From assembly GCF_003702705.1 (NCBI RefSeq), contig NZ_QZMN01000002.1, positions 1-64,000 on the forward strand: a stretch of DNA of 64,000 nt. The letters are read 5' to 3'. A program made the position numbers and the translations under genes. Source of the stretch: Ornithinimicrobium cerasi (lineage in GTDB: Bacteria > Actinomycetota > Actinomycetes > Actinomycetales > Dermatophilaceae). Position 1 is the stretch's first letter; each line of letters opens with the position of its first letter. The notes below the pieces were generated by a model, which saw nothing but the letters and a program-made list of their open reading frames with translations, did no database searches and had not been told where the DNA came from. Below, piece after piece: positions 48,904 to 59,562 of the stretch.

Positions 48904-50363
48904 CGCTGCAGACGACGAGCCACACCTTCCTGGGCATGCCGCCCTTCCCCGAGGCGGCGCGCGCGGCCCTGGCCAACACGCAGCAGCGCCGCAACCTGGC
49001 GCACGCCACCGCGACGATCCGCGGCAAGCGGGCACTCGTCGTCGGTGAGGTGGAGCGCTGGGAGGAGCTGCGGGTCGCCGGCGCCGACGCCAAGGACGAG
49101 GCCCTCCACCACCTCCCGCACTACCTCGAGCAGCTCGAGGAGAACCTCACCGCGCGCGGGGCCACGGTGCACTGGGCGCGGGACGCCGAGGAGGCCAACC
49201 GGATCGTCGTCGACCTGGTCCGCGCCACCGGCTCCGACGAGGTTGTCAAGGTCAAGTCCATGGCCACCCAGGAGATCGAGCTCAACGAGGCGCTGGAGGC
49301 GGCCGGGATCTCCGCGTGGGAGACCGACCTCGCCGAGCTCATCGTCCAGCTCGGCCACGACCGGCCCAGCCACATCCTCGTGCCGGCCATCCACCGCAAC
49401 CGTGCCGAGATCCGCGAGATCTTCCTGCGCGAGATGGGGACCGTGGGACGCGCCGCGCCGGAGGACCTCACGAGCGAGCCGGCCCGGCTGGCGGAGGCGG
49501 CCCGGCTGCACCTCCGGGAGAAGTTCCTCCGGGCCCGGGTCGCCGTGTCCGGGGCCAACTTCGCCATCGCCGACACCGGGACCCTCGTCGTGGTGGAGTC
49601 GGAGGGCAACGGGCGCATGTGCCTCACCCTGCCCCAGACCCTGATCTCCGTCGTCGGCGTGGAGAAGGTGCTGCCCACCTTCGCCGACCTCGGCACCATG
49701 ATGCAGCTGCTGCCGCGGTCCAGCACCGGGGAGCGGATGAACCCCTACACCTCGATGTGGACCGGCGTGCACGAGGGGGACGGGCCGCAGGACGTGCACG
49801 TCGTGCTCCTCGACAACGGGCGCAGCGCGGTGCTGGAGGACGAGCTCGGGCGGCAGGCGCTGCGGTGCATCCGCTGCTCGGCCTGCCTCAACGTCTGCCC
49901 CGTCTACGAGCGCACCGGCGGGCACGCCTACGGCTCGGTCTACCCGGGCCCGATCGGCGCCGTGCTCAACCCCCAGCTGCGCGGCACGTCGAGCCCCATC
50001 GACAAGTCGTTGCCCTACGCGTCCTCGTTGTGCGGCGCGTGCTTCGAGGCCTGCCCGGTGCGGATCGACATCCCGGCCCTGCTGGTCGACCTCCGCACCA
50101 AGGTCGTCGATGAGGCGTCGGGCCGATCGCCGGAGGCGGCGTCGATGCGGGCCACCGCCTGGATGTTCGGCGACCACCGTCGGCTCGAGGCGGCCCAGCG
50201 TGCCTCGACCCTGGCCGGTCGGTTGCTCGGCGGCCGGTCGTTGCGCTCGATCCCCGGCCTGGGCGCGTGGACGCAGGCGCGCGATGTGCCCAACCCACCG
50301 CGCGAGACCTTCCGTCAGTGGTGGGCGAGGACGCACGGCGACGACGAGGAGGCCGGGTCGTGA
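48900..50363 (+). CDS. lutB: L-lactate utilisation protein LutB
   Basis: 487 residues. The N-terminal LUD domain (VKVKSMATQEIELNEALEAAGI...ANFAIADTGTLVVVESEGNGRM) is followed by a ferredoxin-type region with two four-cysteine motifs, CIRCSACLNVCPVY and CGACFEACPVRI, for two 4Fe-4S clusters. It is the electron-transfer core of the LutABC lactate dehydrogenase. It overlaps both neighbours by 4 bp. Confidence 0.95.
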   Translation: MTLQTTSHTFLGMPPFPEAARAALANTQQRRNLAHATATIRGKRALVVGEVERWEELRVAGADAKDEALHHLPHYLEQLEENLTARGATVHWARDAEEANRIVVDLVRATGSDEVVKVKSMATQEIELNEALEAAGISAWETDLAELIVQLGHDRPSHILVPAIHRNRAEIREIFLREMGTVGRAAPEDLTSEPARLAEAARLHLREKFLRARVAVSGANFAIADTGTLVVVESEGNGRMCLTLPQTLISVVGVEKVLPTFADLGTMMQLLPRSSTGERMNPYTSMWTGVHEGDGPQDVHVVLLDNGRSAVLEDELGRQALRCIRCSACLNVCPVYERTGGHAYGSVYPGPIGAVLNPQLRGTSSPIDKSLPYASSLCGACFEACPVRIDIPALLVDLRTKVVDEASGRSPEAASMRATAWMFGDHRRLEAAQRASTLAGRLLGGRSLRSIPGLGAWTQARDVPNPPRETFRQWWARTHGDDEEAGS

Positions 50364-50992
50364 GCGCGCGCGAGGAGATCCTGTCCAGGCTGCGGACGGC
50401 CACGGCCGACATCATTACGCAGCCCGGGGCCCGGGGCGAGGTCCCGGTGATCGGCGTGGCCTCGCCCGGGCCCGAGCAGACGCTGGAGCTGTTCGCCGAG
50501 AACGTCGCGGACTACCGTGCCTCGGTGACCCGTTGTCGACCCGACGAGGTGGGTCAGGCGGTCGCGGCAGCACTGGTGAGAGCTCGCGCACATGTGTTGC
50601 TGGTGCCTGACGGGGTGGACGCCACCTGGGTGGAGCCGTTGCGGGACAGCGGGATCCGGGTAGTCCGCGACGAAGGCCTCACGGCCGACCAGCTCGACGG
50701 GATCGACGCGGTCGTCACCGCGTCCAGGGTCGGCATCGCGACCACCGGGACCATCGTCCTCGACCACGCCGACGACCAGGGGCGTCGTGCGCTGACGCTG
50801 GTCCCCGACCAGCACGTCTGCGTGATCCGTGCCGACCAGGTGGTGCACGACGTGCCGGACGCGGTGGCCATGCTCGACCCCGTGAGGGCGCTCACCTGGA
50901 TCAGCGGACCGAGCGCGACCAGCGACATCGAGCTCGACCGGGTGGAGGGCGTGCACGGCCCCCGCACCCTCGACGTCGTCATCGTCAGCTGA
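50360..50992 (+). CDS. lutC: L-lactate utilisation protein LutC
   Basis: 210 residues, LUD domain, with GIDAVVTASRVGIATTGTIVLDHADDQGRRALTLVPDQHVCVIRADQVV, close to the conserved core shared with LutB. GTG 50360 overlaps the lutB stop (GTGA). Last gene of lutABC; no LutR-type GntR regulator and no lactate permease are encoded nearby. Confidence 0.93.
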   Translation: MSAREEILSRLRTATADIITQPGARGEVPVIGVASPGPEQTLELFAENVADYRASVTRCRPDEVGQAVAAALVRARAHVLLVPDGVDATWVEPLRDSGIRVVRDEGLTADQLDGIDAVVTASRVGIATTGTIVLDHADDQGRRALTLVPDQHVCVIRADQVVHDVPDAVAMLDPVRALTWISGPSATSDIELDRVEGVHGPRTLDVVIVS

Positions 50993-51119
50993 CCCGGGCC
51001 TGACCTCGTCCCGACCGACCCGGACCGGCCGGTGGGGTGAGCCGGACGGCTGGCGAGGTGGGCCGGACCGCACGGCGAGGTGGGCGGACACGCCATACCC
51101 GGGCACTAGGCTTCCCCGG

Positions 51120-52061
51120 GTGAGCGACGCGCCCCTGACCGACCCCGCCGACGACCTCCTCGACGTGCTCGACCTCACCTACGAGGGGTCGACGACCATC
51201 CAGGTGGCCTCGCCGACGGAGGCGACCGGCGACCTGGGGGTCTACGGCGGGGAGGTCTTCACCGGCCGGAGCCAGCCGCAACCGCACGGGCGGGTGTTCG
51301 GCGGTCAGGTGCTCGCGCAGTGCGTCGTCGCGGCCGGCCGCACGGTCGCTGGGATCGACGACGGTGGCGGCCGCAGGCACATCCACTCGTTGCACGGCTA
51401 CTTCCTGCGACCGGGGGACGCGAGCAAGGAGATCCAGTTCGTCGTCGAGGGGATGCGCGACGGGGGCAGCTTCTCGGCCCGCCGGGTGCACGCCACCCAG
51501 GAGGGCCGGATCCTGCTCTCGCTCATCACCTCCTTCCAGGAGGAGTCCGGTGGTCTGGAGCACCACCTCGACATGCCCGACGTCCCCGGCCCGGAGGAGC
51601 TCCGCTCCGACCGCGAGATCCTGGAGCAGATCGACCATCCGGTGGCCCGTCACTTCGCCCGCTACCGGGCCGTCGACCTGCGTCACACCGAGCGGCTGCT
51701 GCTGGGTCCCGCCGAGCCCGGGCCAGCCGCCCAGTCGGTCTGGATGAGGGTGGAGAAGGACCTGCCCGACGACGACCTGCTGCACGCGGCGATCCTGGCG
51801 TACGCCTCCGACTACGTCCTGCTCGAGCCCGTCCTGCGGACCCACGGGGTCGGCTGGGGCGACCCCCGGCTACGCGCCGCGAGCCTGGACCACGCGATGT
51901 GGTTCCACCGACCGGCACGGGTGGACGAGTGGGTGCTCTACACGCAGTCGTCCCCGTCAGCGCAGTCCGGTCGCGGCCTCGGGCTGGGTCACATGTTCAC
52001 CGCCGACGGCACCCTGCTGGCCACGGTCGGCCAGGAGGGGATGGTCCGGCTGAAGGCCTGA
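51120..52061 (+). CDS. tesB: acyl-CoA thioesterase II
   Basis: 313 residues with a double hotdog fold. TesB landmarks are GRVFGGQVLAQCVVAAGRTV, HSLHGYFLRPGDASKEIQFVVEGMRDGGSFSARRV and the C-terminal SLDHAMWFHRPARVDEWVLYTQ (Asp of the Asp/Thr/Gln triad). It releases free fatty acids from acyl-CoA. GTG 51120 follows TAGGCT (51107-51112) by 7 bp, a leaderless pattern. Its 3' end overlaps the convergent MerR gene by about 105 bp. Confidence 0.94.
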   Translation: MSDAPLTDPADDLLDVLDLTYEGSTTIQVASPTEATGDLGVYGGEVFTGRSQPQPHGRVFGGQVLAQCVVAAGRTVAGIDDGGGRRHIHSLHGYFLRPGDASKEIQFVVEGMRDGGSFSARRVHATQEGRILLSLITSFQEESGGLEHHLDMPDVPGPEELRSDREILEQIDHPVARHFARYRAVDLRHTERLLLGPAEPGPAAQSVWMRVEKDLPDDDLLHAAILAYASDYVLLEPVLRTHGVGWGDPRLRAASLDHAMWFHRPARVDEWVLYTQSSPSAQSGRGLGLGHMFTADGTLLATVGQEGMVRLKA

Positions 52062-52439
52062 GGCTGTGGACCGGTCCCGGTCCCGGTCCCGGTCCCGAAG
52101 GCTCTCCTGGAGGCCCGTCCCGCGGTCGACGTGGTGCTCCTCGCAGTGCCGGCGCAGGGCGCTGTTCTGCCTCTCCAGCTCCAAGACACGCGCCACACCG
52201 GCGAGGTTGACCCCGTCGCCCACCAGCAGGCCGATGCCCCGGAGGCGGGCCACGTCGTTGCGGCTGTAGCGCCTCGTCCCTCCGGGCGTCCGGTCCGGGC
52301 GGAGCAGCCCGTGCGCCTCGTAGAGACGGAGCGTGGGGACCGCCAGACCGGCGAGCTCCGCCGCCAGTGAGATGCCGTAGACGCCCCGGTCGTCCTCGTG
52401 GGTCGGCTCCTCGCGGACGGGCCCCTCGTCGGTGCTCAT
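51957..52439 (-). CDS. MerR/HspR-type regulator with an aberrant C-terminal tail
   Basis: 160 residues. The first ~100 match Hsp[54 protein letters not shown]...[14 protein letters not shown]. Then a hexamer repeat (CGGTCC, 52072-52097) encodes RDRDRDRD, after which the frame runs 105 bp antisense through tesB. The tail is probably read-through sequence gained by stop-codon loss rather than a domain. Divergent from hsp20, which it probably represses as in other actinobacterial hsp20/HspR-like pairs. ATG 52439 has AAGGGAAAGC upstream. Confidence 0.85.
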   Translation of the reverse strand: MSTDEGPVREEPTHEDDRGVYGISLAAELAGLAVPTLRLYEAHGLLRPDRTPGGTRRYSRNDVARLRGIGLLVGDGVNLAGVARVLELERQNSALRRHCEEHHVDRGTGLQESLRDRDRDRDRSTASGLQPDHPLLADRGQQGAVGGEHVTQPEAATGLR

Positions 52440-52506
52440 GCTTTCCCTTCGGGATCGCTGCCGGGGGCTTGCGCCACACCGGCGTCAGTGGTAGAAGAAA
52501 TCTATA

Positions 52507-52531
52507 CCAGCCGCCACAGATTCGCGGCTGG
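52507..52531. promoter_or_regulatory. palindromic operator between merR/hspR-like gene and hsp20
   Basis: CCAGCCGC (52507-52514), 9 bp, GCGGCTGG (52524-52531), a perfect 8-bp inverted repeat placed just after a TATACC -10-like box (52503-52508) of the hsp20 promoter. It is not the HAIR sequence (CTTGAGT-N7-ACTCAAG) of classical HspR, so the operator differs from the dnaK-type one. Confidence 0.55.
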
Positions 52532-52568
52532 GCCACCTGACACCGTTGTCAAGGAAGGAGAGATCACG

Positions 52569-53027
52569 ATGGTGTCGCTACTCATGCGAGCGGACCCGTT
52601 CCGCGACCTGGACCGGTTCACCCAGCAGCTGTTCGGTGGGGCGAACGGCTCGCCCGGCACCCTCGCCCGCCCCTCCGTGATGCCGATGGACGCCTGGCGG
52701 GAGGGCCACACGTTCCTGGTGGAGTTCGACCTCCCGGGGGTCGCGGCCGAGTCGATCGACCTCGACGTCGAGCGCAACGTGGTCACGGTCCGCGCCGAGC
52801 GTCCGGTGTCCGATCAGGACCGGGAGATGCTGGCCGCCGAGCGACCGCGCGGGGTGTTCAGCCGCCAGCTGGTGCTGGGCGACAACCTGGACACCGAGCA
52901 CATCGAGGCCAGCTACGACGCCGGGGTGCTCAGGCTGCGGATCCCGGTCGCCGAGCAGGCCAAGCCTCGAAAGATCAGCGTCGGGAGCAGCTCCCCGAGC
53001 CGGGACCAGCAGGCGATCAGCGCCTGA
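52569..53027 (+). CDS. Hsp20-family small heat-shock protein
   Basis: 152 residues. N-terminal [20 protein letters not shown] precedes the alpha-crystallin domain ([39 protein letters not shown]...[44 protein letters not shown]), including the conserved A-x-x-x-G-V-L motif. An ATP-independent holdase. ATG 52569 has AAGGAGAGA upstream. Paired with the divergent MerR/HspR-like gene. Confidence 0.95.
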   Translation: MVSLLMRADPFRDLDRFTQQLFGGANGSPGTLARPSVMPMDAWREGHTFLVEFDLPGVAAESIDLDVERNVVTVRAERPVSDQDREMLAAERPRGVFSRQLVLGDNLDTEHIEASYDAGVLRLRIPVAEQAKPRKISVGSSSPSRDQQAISA

Positions 53028-53039
53028 CCCTGCGAGGCG

Positions 53040-53330
53040 GTGGACGAGGTGAGCTACTCCCACGCTGGACCCTCCGACCCGGTCACGGTCTCGCCTGACG
53101 AGGCCTTCTGGGATCTCGTCTGCGCGGACGACGAGTGGCTGCGGGAGGAGTTCGAGGCGATCGTCGCCGCTGAGTTCCCCGAGGAGACCGAGGGCAGGGG
53201 GGCCACCCCCCCCGCGACCGCCGCGGCCCCGTCCCGCGTCGGTCCACCAGGCGGGGTGGACGACGAGGCCCACTCCGCCCACCGGGTGGGTCCCCTCATC
53301 CTCGGTCGGGCGTCAGCGCGGCCCCCCTGA
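53040..53330 (+). CDS. small acidic hypothetical protein
   Basis: 96 residues, 12 bp after hsp20. The only conserved-looking part is DEAFWDLVCADDEWLREEFEAIVAAEFPEE, a short acidic helical segment with two Trp, seen in small actinobacterial proteins of unknown role; the rest is low complexity. GTG 53040 is used; GTG 53049 in the same frame is equally possible. A strong terminator follows. Confidence 0.6.
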   Translation: MDEVSYSHAGPSDPVTVSPDEAFWDLVCADDEWLREEFEAIVAAEFPEETEGRGATPPATAAAPSRVGPPGGVDDEAHSAHRVGPLILGRASARPP

Positions 53331-53359
53331 TGGTGGACGTCACCCAGCACCGTGGCCGG

Positions 53360-53384
53360 CGCCGGCCCCCCTGGGGGGCCGGCG
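53360..53384. terminator. GC hairpin terminator after the hsp20 unit
   Basis: A 12-bp palindrome (53360-53371 with 53373-53384) flanked by direct copies of GTGGCCGGCGCC. It lies between the convergent hsp20 unit and the GH15 gene. Confidence 0.65.
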
Positions 53385-53411
53385 TCCCACGTGGTGGCCG
53401 GCGCCCGCTGC

Positions 53412-55274
53412 TCAGGCGGAGCGCGAGCATCGCGCGGCGGTCCCGTAGCGGCCCGCGGGACGCTCCCCCGCCCTTGCCCGGTTGAGCTCGATGGCGTCCG
53501 CGGCGCGTATCAGGCCCAGGTGGCTGAACGCCTGCGGGTAGTTGCCGAGCAGCTGACCGCTCCGGGCGTCGTACTCCTCCGCGAGGAGCCCGAGCTCGCC
53601 CGCCGTCCCCACCAGCCGCTCCATGAGGGAGACCGCATCGTCGAGGCGGCCGGTGTGCGCATACTGCTCCACCAGCCAGAAGCTGCAGATGAGGAACGAC
53701 CCCTCGTCCCCGGGCAGTCCGTCCACCCCCTCCTTCGTCCGGTAGCGGTGCACCAGCCCGTCGGTGTCCGTCAGCTCGGCCTCGATCCGTGCGACCGTCG
53801 CCAGCATGCGCGGGTCGTCGTAGTCGAAGCAGCCGGTCTGCGGCAGCTGCAGCAGGGACGCGTCCACCTCCGTGGTGTCGTAGGTCTGGCGGAAGGCCCC
53901 GTCCGGGCCGACCCCCTGGCTCTCCACCTCCTCGCGCAGCCGGTCGCGCAGCCGCCGCCAGGTCTCCACGTCCCCCGGCAGACCGTGCTCCTCGACCGCG
54001 CGGACCCCCTGGTCGAAGGCGGCCCACATCATCACCCGCCCGTGGGTGAAGAAGTGCGGGTCCCCCCGCATCTCCCAGATCCCGTGGTCCTTGTGGTCGA
54101 ACCGCCGCACCTGCAGGTCGAGCATCGACTGCTGCAGCGCCCACGAGTAGCGGTCCTCGGCGCGGCCGCCGTCGCGCAGCTGCCCCAGCGCGATCAGGAC
54201 CTCCCCGACGACGTCGGCCTGGTACTGGCCCACCGCCCCGTTGCCGATCCGGACCGGGCGGGAACCGGCATACCCCGGCAGGTGGGGCAGCTCGCGCTCG
54301 GCGAGGTCCCGTTCGCCGCCGAGCCCGTACATGATCAGCAGGTCCTCGGGGTCACCGGCGACGGCGCGCAGCAGCCAGTCCCGCCAGGCGGTGGCCCCCG
54401 CGTCGAAGCCGTGCGCCATCATCGCCTCCAGGGTGAGGGCGGAGTCGCGCAACCAGGTGAAGCGGTAGTCCCAGTTGCGCGAGCCACCGAGCTCCTCCGG
54501 CAGCGACGTGGTGGCCGCCGCGACGATGCCGCCCGTCTCGCGGTGGGTGAGCGCACGCAGCACGAGCAGCGACCGGCGCACCTGGTCCGCCCACGGCCCC
54601 TCGACCTCGATGGGCGCGGCCCAGCCACGCCAGTCGCGCACCGTCTCCTCCAGGTGCGGGGCGACGTCGATCATCGGCAGCAGGTCGCGCCAGGACTCCT
54701 GGCCCGTCATCACCCACGTCAGCTCCTCCCCCGCGCGCAGGGTATGCCGTGCCGCGTGCCTGCGGTGCCCCGTCACCGGGTGCGGGAGCGGGCCGTGCAG
54801 GGTCAGCGACGCCGGTCCACCGATCGCGTGGAGGACCTCCTCCGCGGAGCCGTCCGGGCGGTCGACCCGGGCCCGGCGGACCCACGGGACGATCTGCCCG
54901 TAGTCGAAGCGCATGCACAGGTCCTGCACGACCTCGACCTCGCCGGAGGTGCACCGGACCTGCCGCACCAGGTCCGAGCGGGACCCGTCGACGGGCATCC
55001 AGTCGAGCGACTCCGCCGTCCCGCCCGGCGCCCGCCACCGGGTCCGCAGGACGAAGGTGTCCTCCAGGTATGCCCGCTCGCCCACCTCGCCGTCGACCAC
55101 GGTCACCAGCCAGCGGCCGTTGTCGGCCGTGCCCAGCAGGGCGCTGAACACGGACGGTGAGTCGAAGCGCGGGAGGCACATCCAGTCGACGCTCCCCTGC
55201 GGGGAGATGAGGGCCGCCGTGCGCAGGTCACCGACGACGGCGTAGTCGCCGATGGGGACGGGGGTCTCGGTCAT
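53412..55274 (-). CDS. GH15 glycoside hydrolase (trehalase/glucoamylase type)
   Basis: 620 residues. N-terminal beta-sandwich (IGDYAVVGDLRTAALISPQGSVDWMCLPRFDSPSVFSALLG) followed by the (alpha/alpha)6 barrel, with NWDYRFTWLRDSALTLEAM, KDHGIWEMRG (catalytic Glu region) and GNYPQAFSHLGLI. It is closest in style to the mycobacterial GH15 trehalases. ATG 55274 follows CACGAT (55286-55281) by 6 bp, inside the end of the VOC gene, so it may be transcribed leaderless from its own promoter as well as from the VOC gene 12 bp upstream. Confidence 0.92.
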   Translation of the reverse strand: MTETPVPIGDYAVVGDLRTAALISPQGSVDWMCLPRFDSPSVFSALLGTADNGRWLVTVVDGEVGERAYLEDTFVLRTRWRAPGGTAESLDWMPVDGSRSDLVRQVRCTSGEVEVVQDLCMRFDYGQIVPWVRRARVDRPDGSAEEVLHAIGGPASLTLHGPLPHPVTGHRRHAARHTLRAGEELTWVMTGQESWRDLLPMIDVAPHLEETVRDWRGWAAPIEVEGPWADQVRRSLLVLRALTHRETGGIVAAATTSLPEELGGSRNWDYRFTWLRDSALTLEAMMAHGFDAGATAWRDWLLRAVAGDPEDLLIMYGLGGERDLAERELPHLPGYAGSRPVRIGNGAVGQYQADVVGEVLIALGQLRDGGRAEDRYSWALQQSMLDLQVRRFDHKDHGIWEMRGDPHFFTHGRVMMWAAFDQGVRAVEEHGLPGDVETWRRLRDRLREEVESQGVGPDGAFRQTYDTTEVDASLLQLPQTGCFDYDDPRMLATVARIEAELTDTDGLVHRYRTKEGVDGLPGDEGSFLICSFWLVEQYAHTGRLDDAVSLMERLVGTAGELGLLAEEYDARSGQLLGNYPQAFSHLGLIRAADAIELNRARAGERPAGRYGTAARCSRSA

Positions 55275-55286
55275 CGGCCCATCGTG

Positions 55287-56012
55287 TCAGGCCGGGTCGG
55301 CCAGCACGCAGAACTCGTTGCCCGAGGTGTCACGGAGCACGACCCACGAGTGGCCCTGGGCCCAGTCCTCGGTCGCGCGGGTGGCTCCCAGGGAGAGCGC
55401 GAGCTCCACCGTCTCCTGCTGGTCCGGCCCGCCGGGATCGGGGCGCACGTCGAGGTGGGTGCGGTTCTGCCGCACCTTGGGTGCCGGTTCGGGGCACAGC
55501 TCCAGCAGCGGGCCGCGGCCGGCCGGGTGCCGCAGGCTCACCGGCGCCACCCCCGTTGTCGGCACCCAGCCGGTCATCGCGGCATACAGCTCGCCGTCGC
55601 GCTCCGGGTCCGCGCTGTCCAGGGGCAGGGCCGCGATCGGTCCGGTGCCGCGGTAGACCTCCCGCTCCTCCATCACGCAGAACGGGTTGCCGTCCGGGTC
55701 GGCGAGGACCGCCCACGGCACCCCCCGCTGCCCGACGTCGAGGGGGCGGGCGCCGAGGTCCCGGAGGCGCGCGACGACCTGATCCTGCTCGGCGCCGCCG
55801 AGCAGGTCCAGGTGCAGCCGCCAGCCCGGCGGCGGAGGGTCCGCGACCGGCTCGATGCAGACGTCGATCCAGGCCCCTCCCCCCAGGTCGAGGCGCCCCT
55901 CGTAGTCCCCCGGGAAGGCCGGGGTGCCGTCGACGAGACCGAGCGCGGCCGACCAGAACCGGCCGGTGGTAGACGGGTCGCGCGCCTGCATGACGATGTT
56001 CTCCAGTCCCAT
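55287..56012 (-). CDS. two-domain VOC (glyoxalase-like) protein
   Basis: 241 residues, tandem VOC domains. The first runs from GLENIVMQARDPSTTGRFWSAALGL to PWAVLADPDGNPFCVME; the second from SADPERDGELYAAMTGW to SWVVLRDTSGNEFCVLAD. Such tandem proteins are abundant in actinobacteria and usually of unknown substrate. ATG 56012 is preceded by TACGGT and then GAGGAGC, so either a leaderless or a Shine-Dalgarno start fits. Confidence 0.85.
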   Translation of the reverse strand: MGLENIVMQARDPSTTGRFWSAALGLVDGTPAFPGDYEGRLDLGGGAWIDVCIEPVADPPPPGWRLHLDLLGGAEQDQVVARLRDLGARPLDVGQRGVPWAVLADPDGNPFCVMEEREVYRGTGPIAALPLDSADPERDGELYAAMTGWVPTTGVAPVSLRHPAGRGPLLELCPEPAPKVRQNRTHLDVRPDPGGPDQQETVELALSLGATRATEDWAQGHSWVVLRDTSGNEFCVLADPA

Positions 56013-56127
56013 GCTCCTCACCGTAGGGGTCGCCCCGGACGGACGCCGTCCACGACACCGTCGCGTGGCACCGTCCTGGTGGCACGATGAGGGGGTCACA
56101 AGGTGCGGGACGGAGAGGAAGAGCGCG

Positions 56128-56337
56128 ATGTGGTGGCAGGACCTGCTGTGGGGAGTCTGGAACGGGGTCACGGCCTGGGTCGTGTGGGTAGCGCACGTGT
56201 TCGGGGCGTGGGAGCGCTTCCCGGTGTATGACGTGGAGCGCACCGGGAACTGGTACGACCTCGGCTTCCTCCTCGGTGCGGGCTCGCCGCTGCTCGGCAT
56301 GCTCGGCGGGCAGCGGGCCGCGCGCTCCCGGCGTTAG
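56128..56337 (+). CDS. small tryptophan-rich membrane protein
   Basis: 69 residues with two hydrophobic segments, WWQDLLWGVWNGVTAWVVWVAHVFGAW and YDLGFLLGAGSPLLGMLGG, with eight Trp in all. A good ribosome-binding site (GAGAGGAAG) precedes ATG 56128. Its TAG stop overlaps the RluA stop on the other strand by 3 bp. Function unknown. Confidence 0.7.
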   Translation: MWWQDLLWGVWNGVTAWVVWVAHVFGAWERFPVYDVERTGNWYDLGFLLGAGSPLLGMLGGQRAARSRR

Positions 56338-57272
56338 CGTCCCGAGCCGGCCCCGGCCGGAGGGACGACGGGCAGGGCGCGGCGCGAGGTGATGCGTCGG
56401 GCCCCTCCGGTGAGCGGGTCGGTGAAGGTCACCTCGCGCGCCACGAGCTGCAGAGGGGTGGTGAGGTCGTCGGGCTCGACCTGCCGCACCGTGGGGTACA
56501 GCGGGTCGCCGACGATCGGGATGCCGAGGCCGGCGAGGTGCACCCGCAGCTGGTGGGTCTGCCCGGTCGCGGGCGTGAGCCGGTAGCGGGCGGGGTCGCC
56601 CGGCTCGAGCAGCTCGACCGTGGACTCGGCGTTCGGCTCCCCGGGCTCCACCCGTGCCTGCAGCTGCCCTCTGTGCTTGACCAGCCGGTCCCGGACGGTC
56701 ACGGGCAGCGGCAGGTCCGGCCGGAACGGCGCCAGCGCCTCGTACGTCTTGCGCAGCCCGCCGGCCTGGACCATCTGTTGGTACGGGGCCCTGGACCCGC
56801 GGCGGGTGGTGAGCAGCAGGACCCCGCTCGTCAGCCGGTCCAGCCGGTGGACCGGGGCGAGCTCGGGGAGGTCGAGCTCCCGCCGCAGGCGGACGACCAC
56901 CGTCTGCACGACGTGCGAGCCCCGCGGCATGGTCGCCAGGAACGGCGGCTTGTCCACGACGAGAAGGCCGGTGTCGTCGTCGCGCAGGAGCACGCTCACC
57001 TCGCCCGGGACCTCGACCTCCCGCGGCAGGTCGCGGTACAGGTAGACGGCCGCCCCCGGCTGGTAGGTCGTGCCGGCCCCCACCGGTGTCCCGTCGCCCA
57101 GGAGCACCTCCCCCGCCCGGACGCGACGCCATACCCCCTGCGCGTCGGCCGTGGTCGCGACGAGGAAGTCGACCACCGTGGGCCACGATCCGTCGACCGG
57201 CATCCGGACGCGGGCAGGCCCGAGGCCCTCACGCTGCGGGAGCGGGGGCTCGGGCCTGCCTCGGCGTGCCAC
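56334..57272 (-). CDS. RluA-family pseudouridine synthase
   Basis: 312 residues. The S4-like N-terminal region is followed by the catalytic domain with VHRLDRLTSGVLLLT, which holds the catalytic Asp, and the C-terminal motif TGQTHQLRVHLAGLGIPIVGDPLYP. It modifies uridines in rRNA or tRNA; the target cannot be read. GTG 57272. It is 15 bp downstream of ettA, so it is probably cotranscribed. Confidence 0.92.
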   Translation of the reverse strand: MARRGRPEPPLPQREGLGPARVRMPVDGSWPTVVDFLVATTADAQGVWRRVRAGEVLLGDGTPVGAGTTYQPGAAVYLYRDLPREVEVPGEVSVLLRDDDTGLLVVDKPPFLATMPRGSHVVQTVVVRLRRELDLPELAPVHRLDRLTSGVLLLTTRRGSRAPYQQMVQAGGLRKTYEALAPFRPDLPLPVTVRDRLVKHRGQLQARVEPGEPNAESTVELLEPGDPARYRLTPATGQTHQLRVHLAGLGIPIVGDPLYPTVRQVEPDDLTTPLQLVAREVTFTDPLTGGARRITSRRALPVVPPAGAGSGR

Positions 57273-57287
57273 CGGGACGGGGCGGGG

Positions 57288-58970
<1,683 letters not shown>

Positions 58971-59015
58971 GCGTCCCAGGGTATCGGCCGCGCGGCGGCG
59001 CTCCGAATCGCCGAC

Positions 59016-59040
59016 GGGCCCCGGACCGGCGCCGGGGCCC
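59016..59040 (-). terminator. terminator after ssb
   Basis: GGGCCCCGG (59016-59024) pairs with CCGGGGCCC (59032-59040) 15 bp after the ssb stop and before the ettA promoter. Confidence 0.7.
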
Positions 59041-59055
59041 TCGGCGTACCCGGTC

Positions 59056-59562
59056 TCAGGCCGCCGGTTCGTGGGCGAGCAGCTCGGCGGCGGCCTCGTC
59101 ACTCACCTCCCCGTTCTCGTCGGCGTACTCCTCCAGCCGGTCCGCGTCGGGGATCTCCTCCTCGGGGTGGTACTCGTCCACGCGGTCCAGGCCGTAGCCG
59201 ACGCTGCCCTTGGCGAAGCTCGCCGTCCCGAACGACACGTCCGGGCCGACGGCGTCGGCGTCGATCGTCGCGTTGGCCCTGGTGCCTTTCTCGGTCGACC
59301 ACTCGCTGAGCCGGAAGCGCCCGTGGGCGATGACCGGGTCGCCCTTCTTGAACGTCAGCAGCGCGTTCGCCCCCATGTCGCGCCAGCAGAGCACGTCGAA
59401 GAAGGTCGTGCCCGTCGTCACCCACCGGCCCGACTCCTTGTCGTGGCGTCGGTTGTTGACCGCCACGGCCAGCACCGCGAACGGCTCCCCGGACCGGCTG
59501 CCGATCCGCAGCTGCGGGTCGCGGGTCAGGTTGCCCATGATCGTCATCCTGCTGTCCACCAT
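59056..59562 (-). CDS. ssb: single-stranded DNA-binding protein (probable paralogue)
   Basis: 168 residues. OB fold shown by MTIMGNLTRDPQLRIGSRSGEPFAVLAVAVNNRRHDKESGRWVTTGTTFFDVLCWRDMGANALLTFKKGDPVIAHGRFR. The C-terminal tail is acidic but lacks the DDxPF tip of the essential replicative SSB, ending ...LLAHEPAA. That, and the absence of rpsF/rpsR neighbours, suggests the second, recombination- or competence-type SSB of actinobacteria. ATG 59562 with AAGGAGGGG upstream. Confidence 0.9.
   Translation of the reverse strand: MVDSRMTIMGNLTRDPQLRIGSRSGEPFAVLAVAVNNRRHDKESGRWVTTGTTFFDVLCWRDMGANALLTFKKGDPVIAHGRFRLSEWSTEKGTRANATIDADAVGPDVSFGTASFAKGSVGYGLDRVDEYHPEEEIPDADRLEEYADENGEVSDEAAAELLAHEPAA

Noticed and set aside
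52072..52097. A CRISPR-like or phase-variation repeat
   Set aside because: The 6-bp units are too short and contiguous for CRISPR, and a hexamer cannot shift a reading frame on and off.
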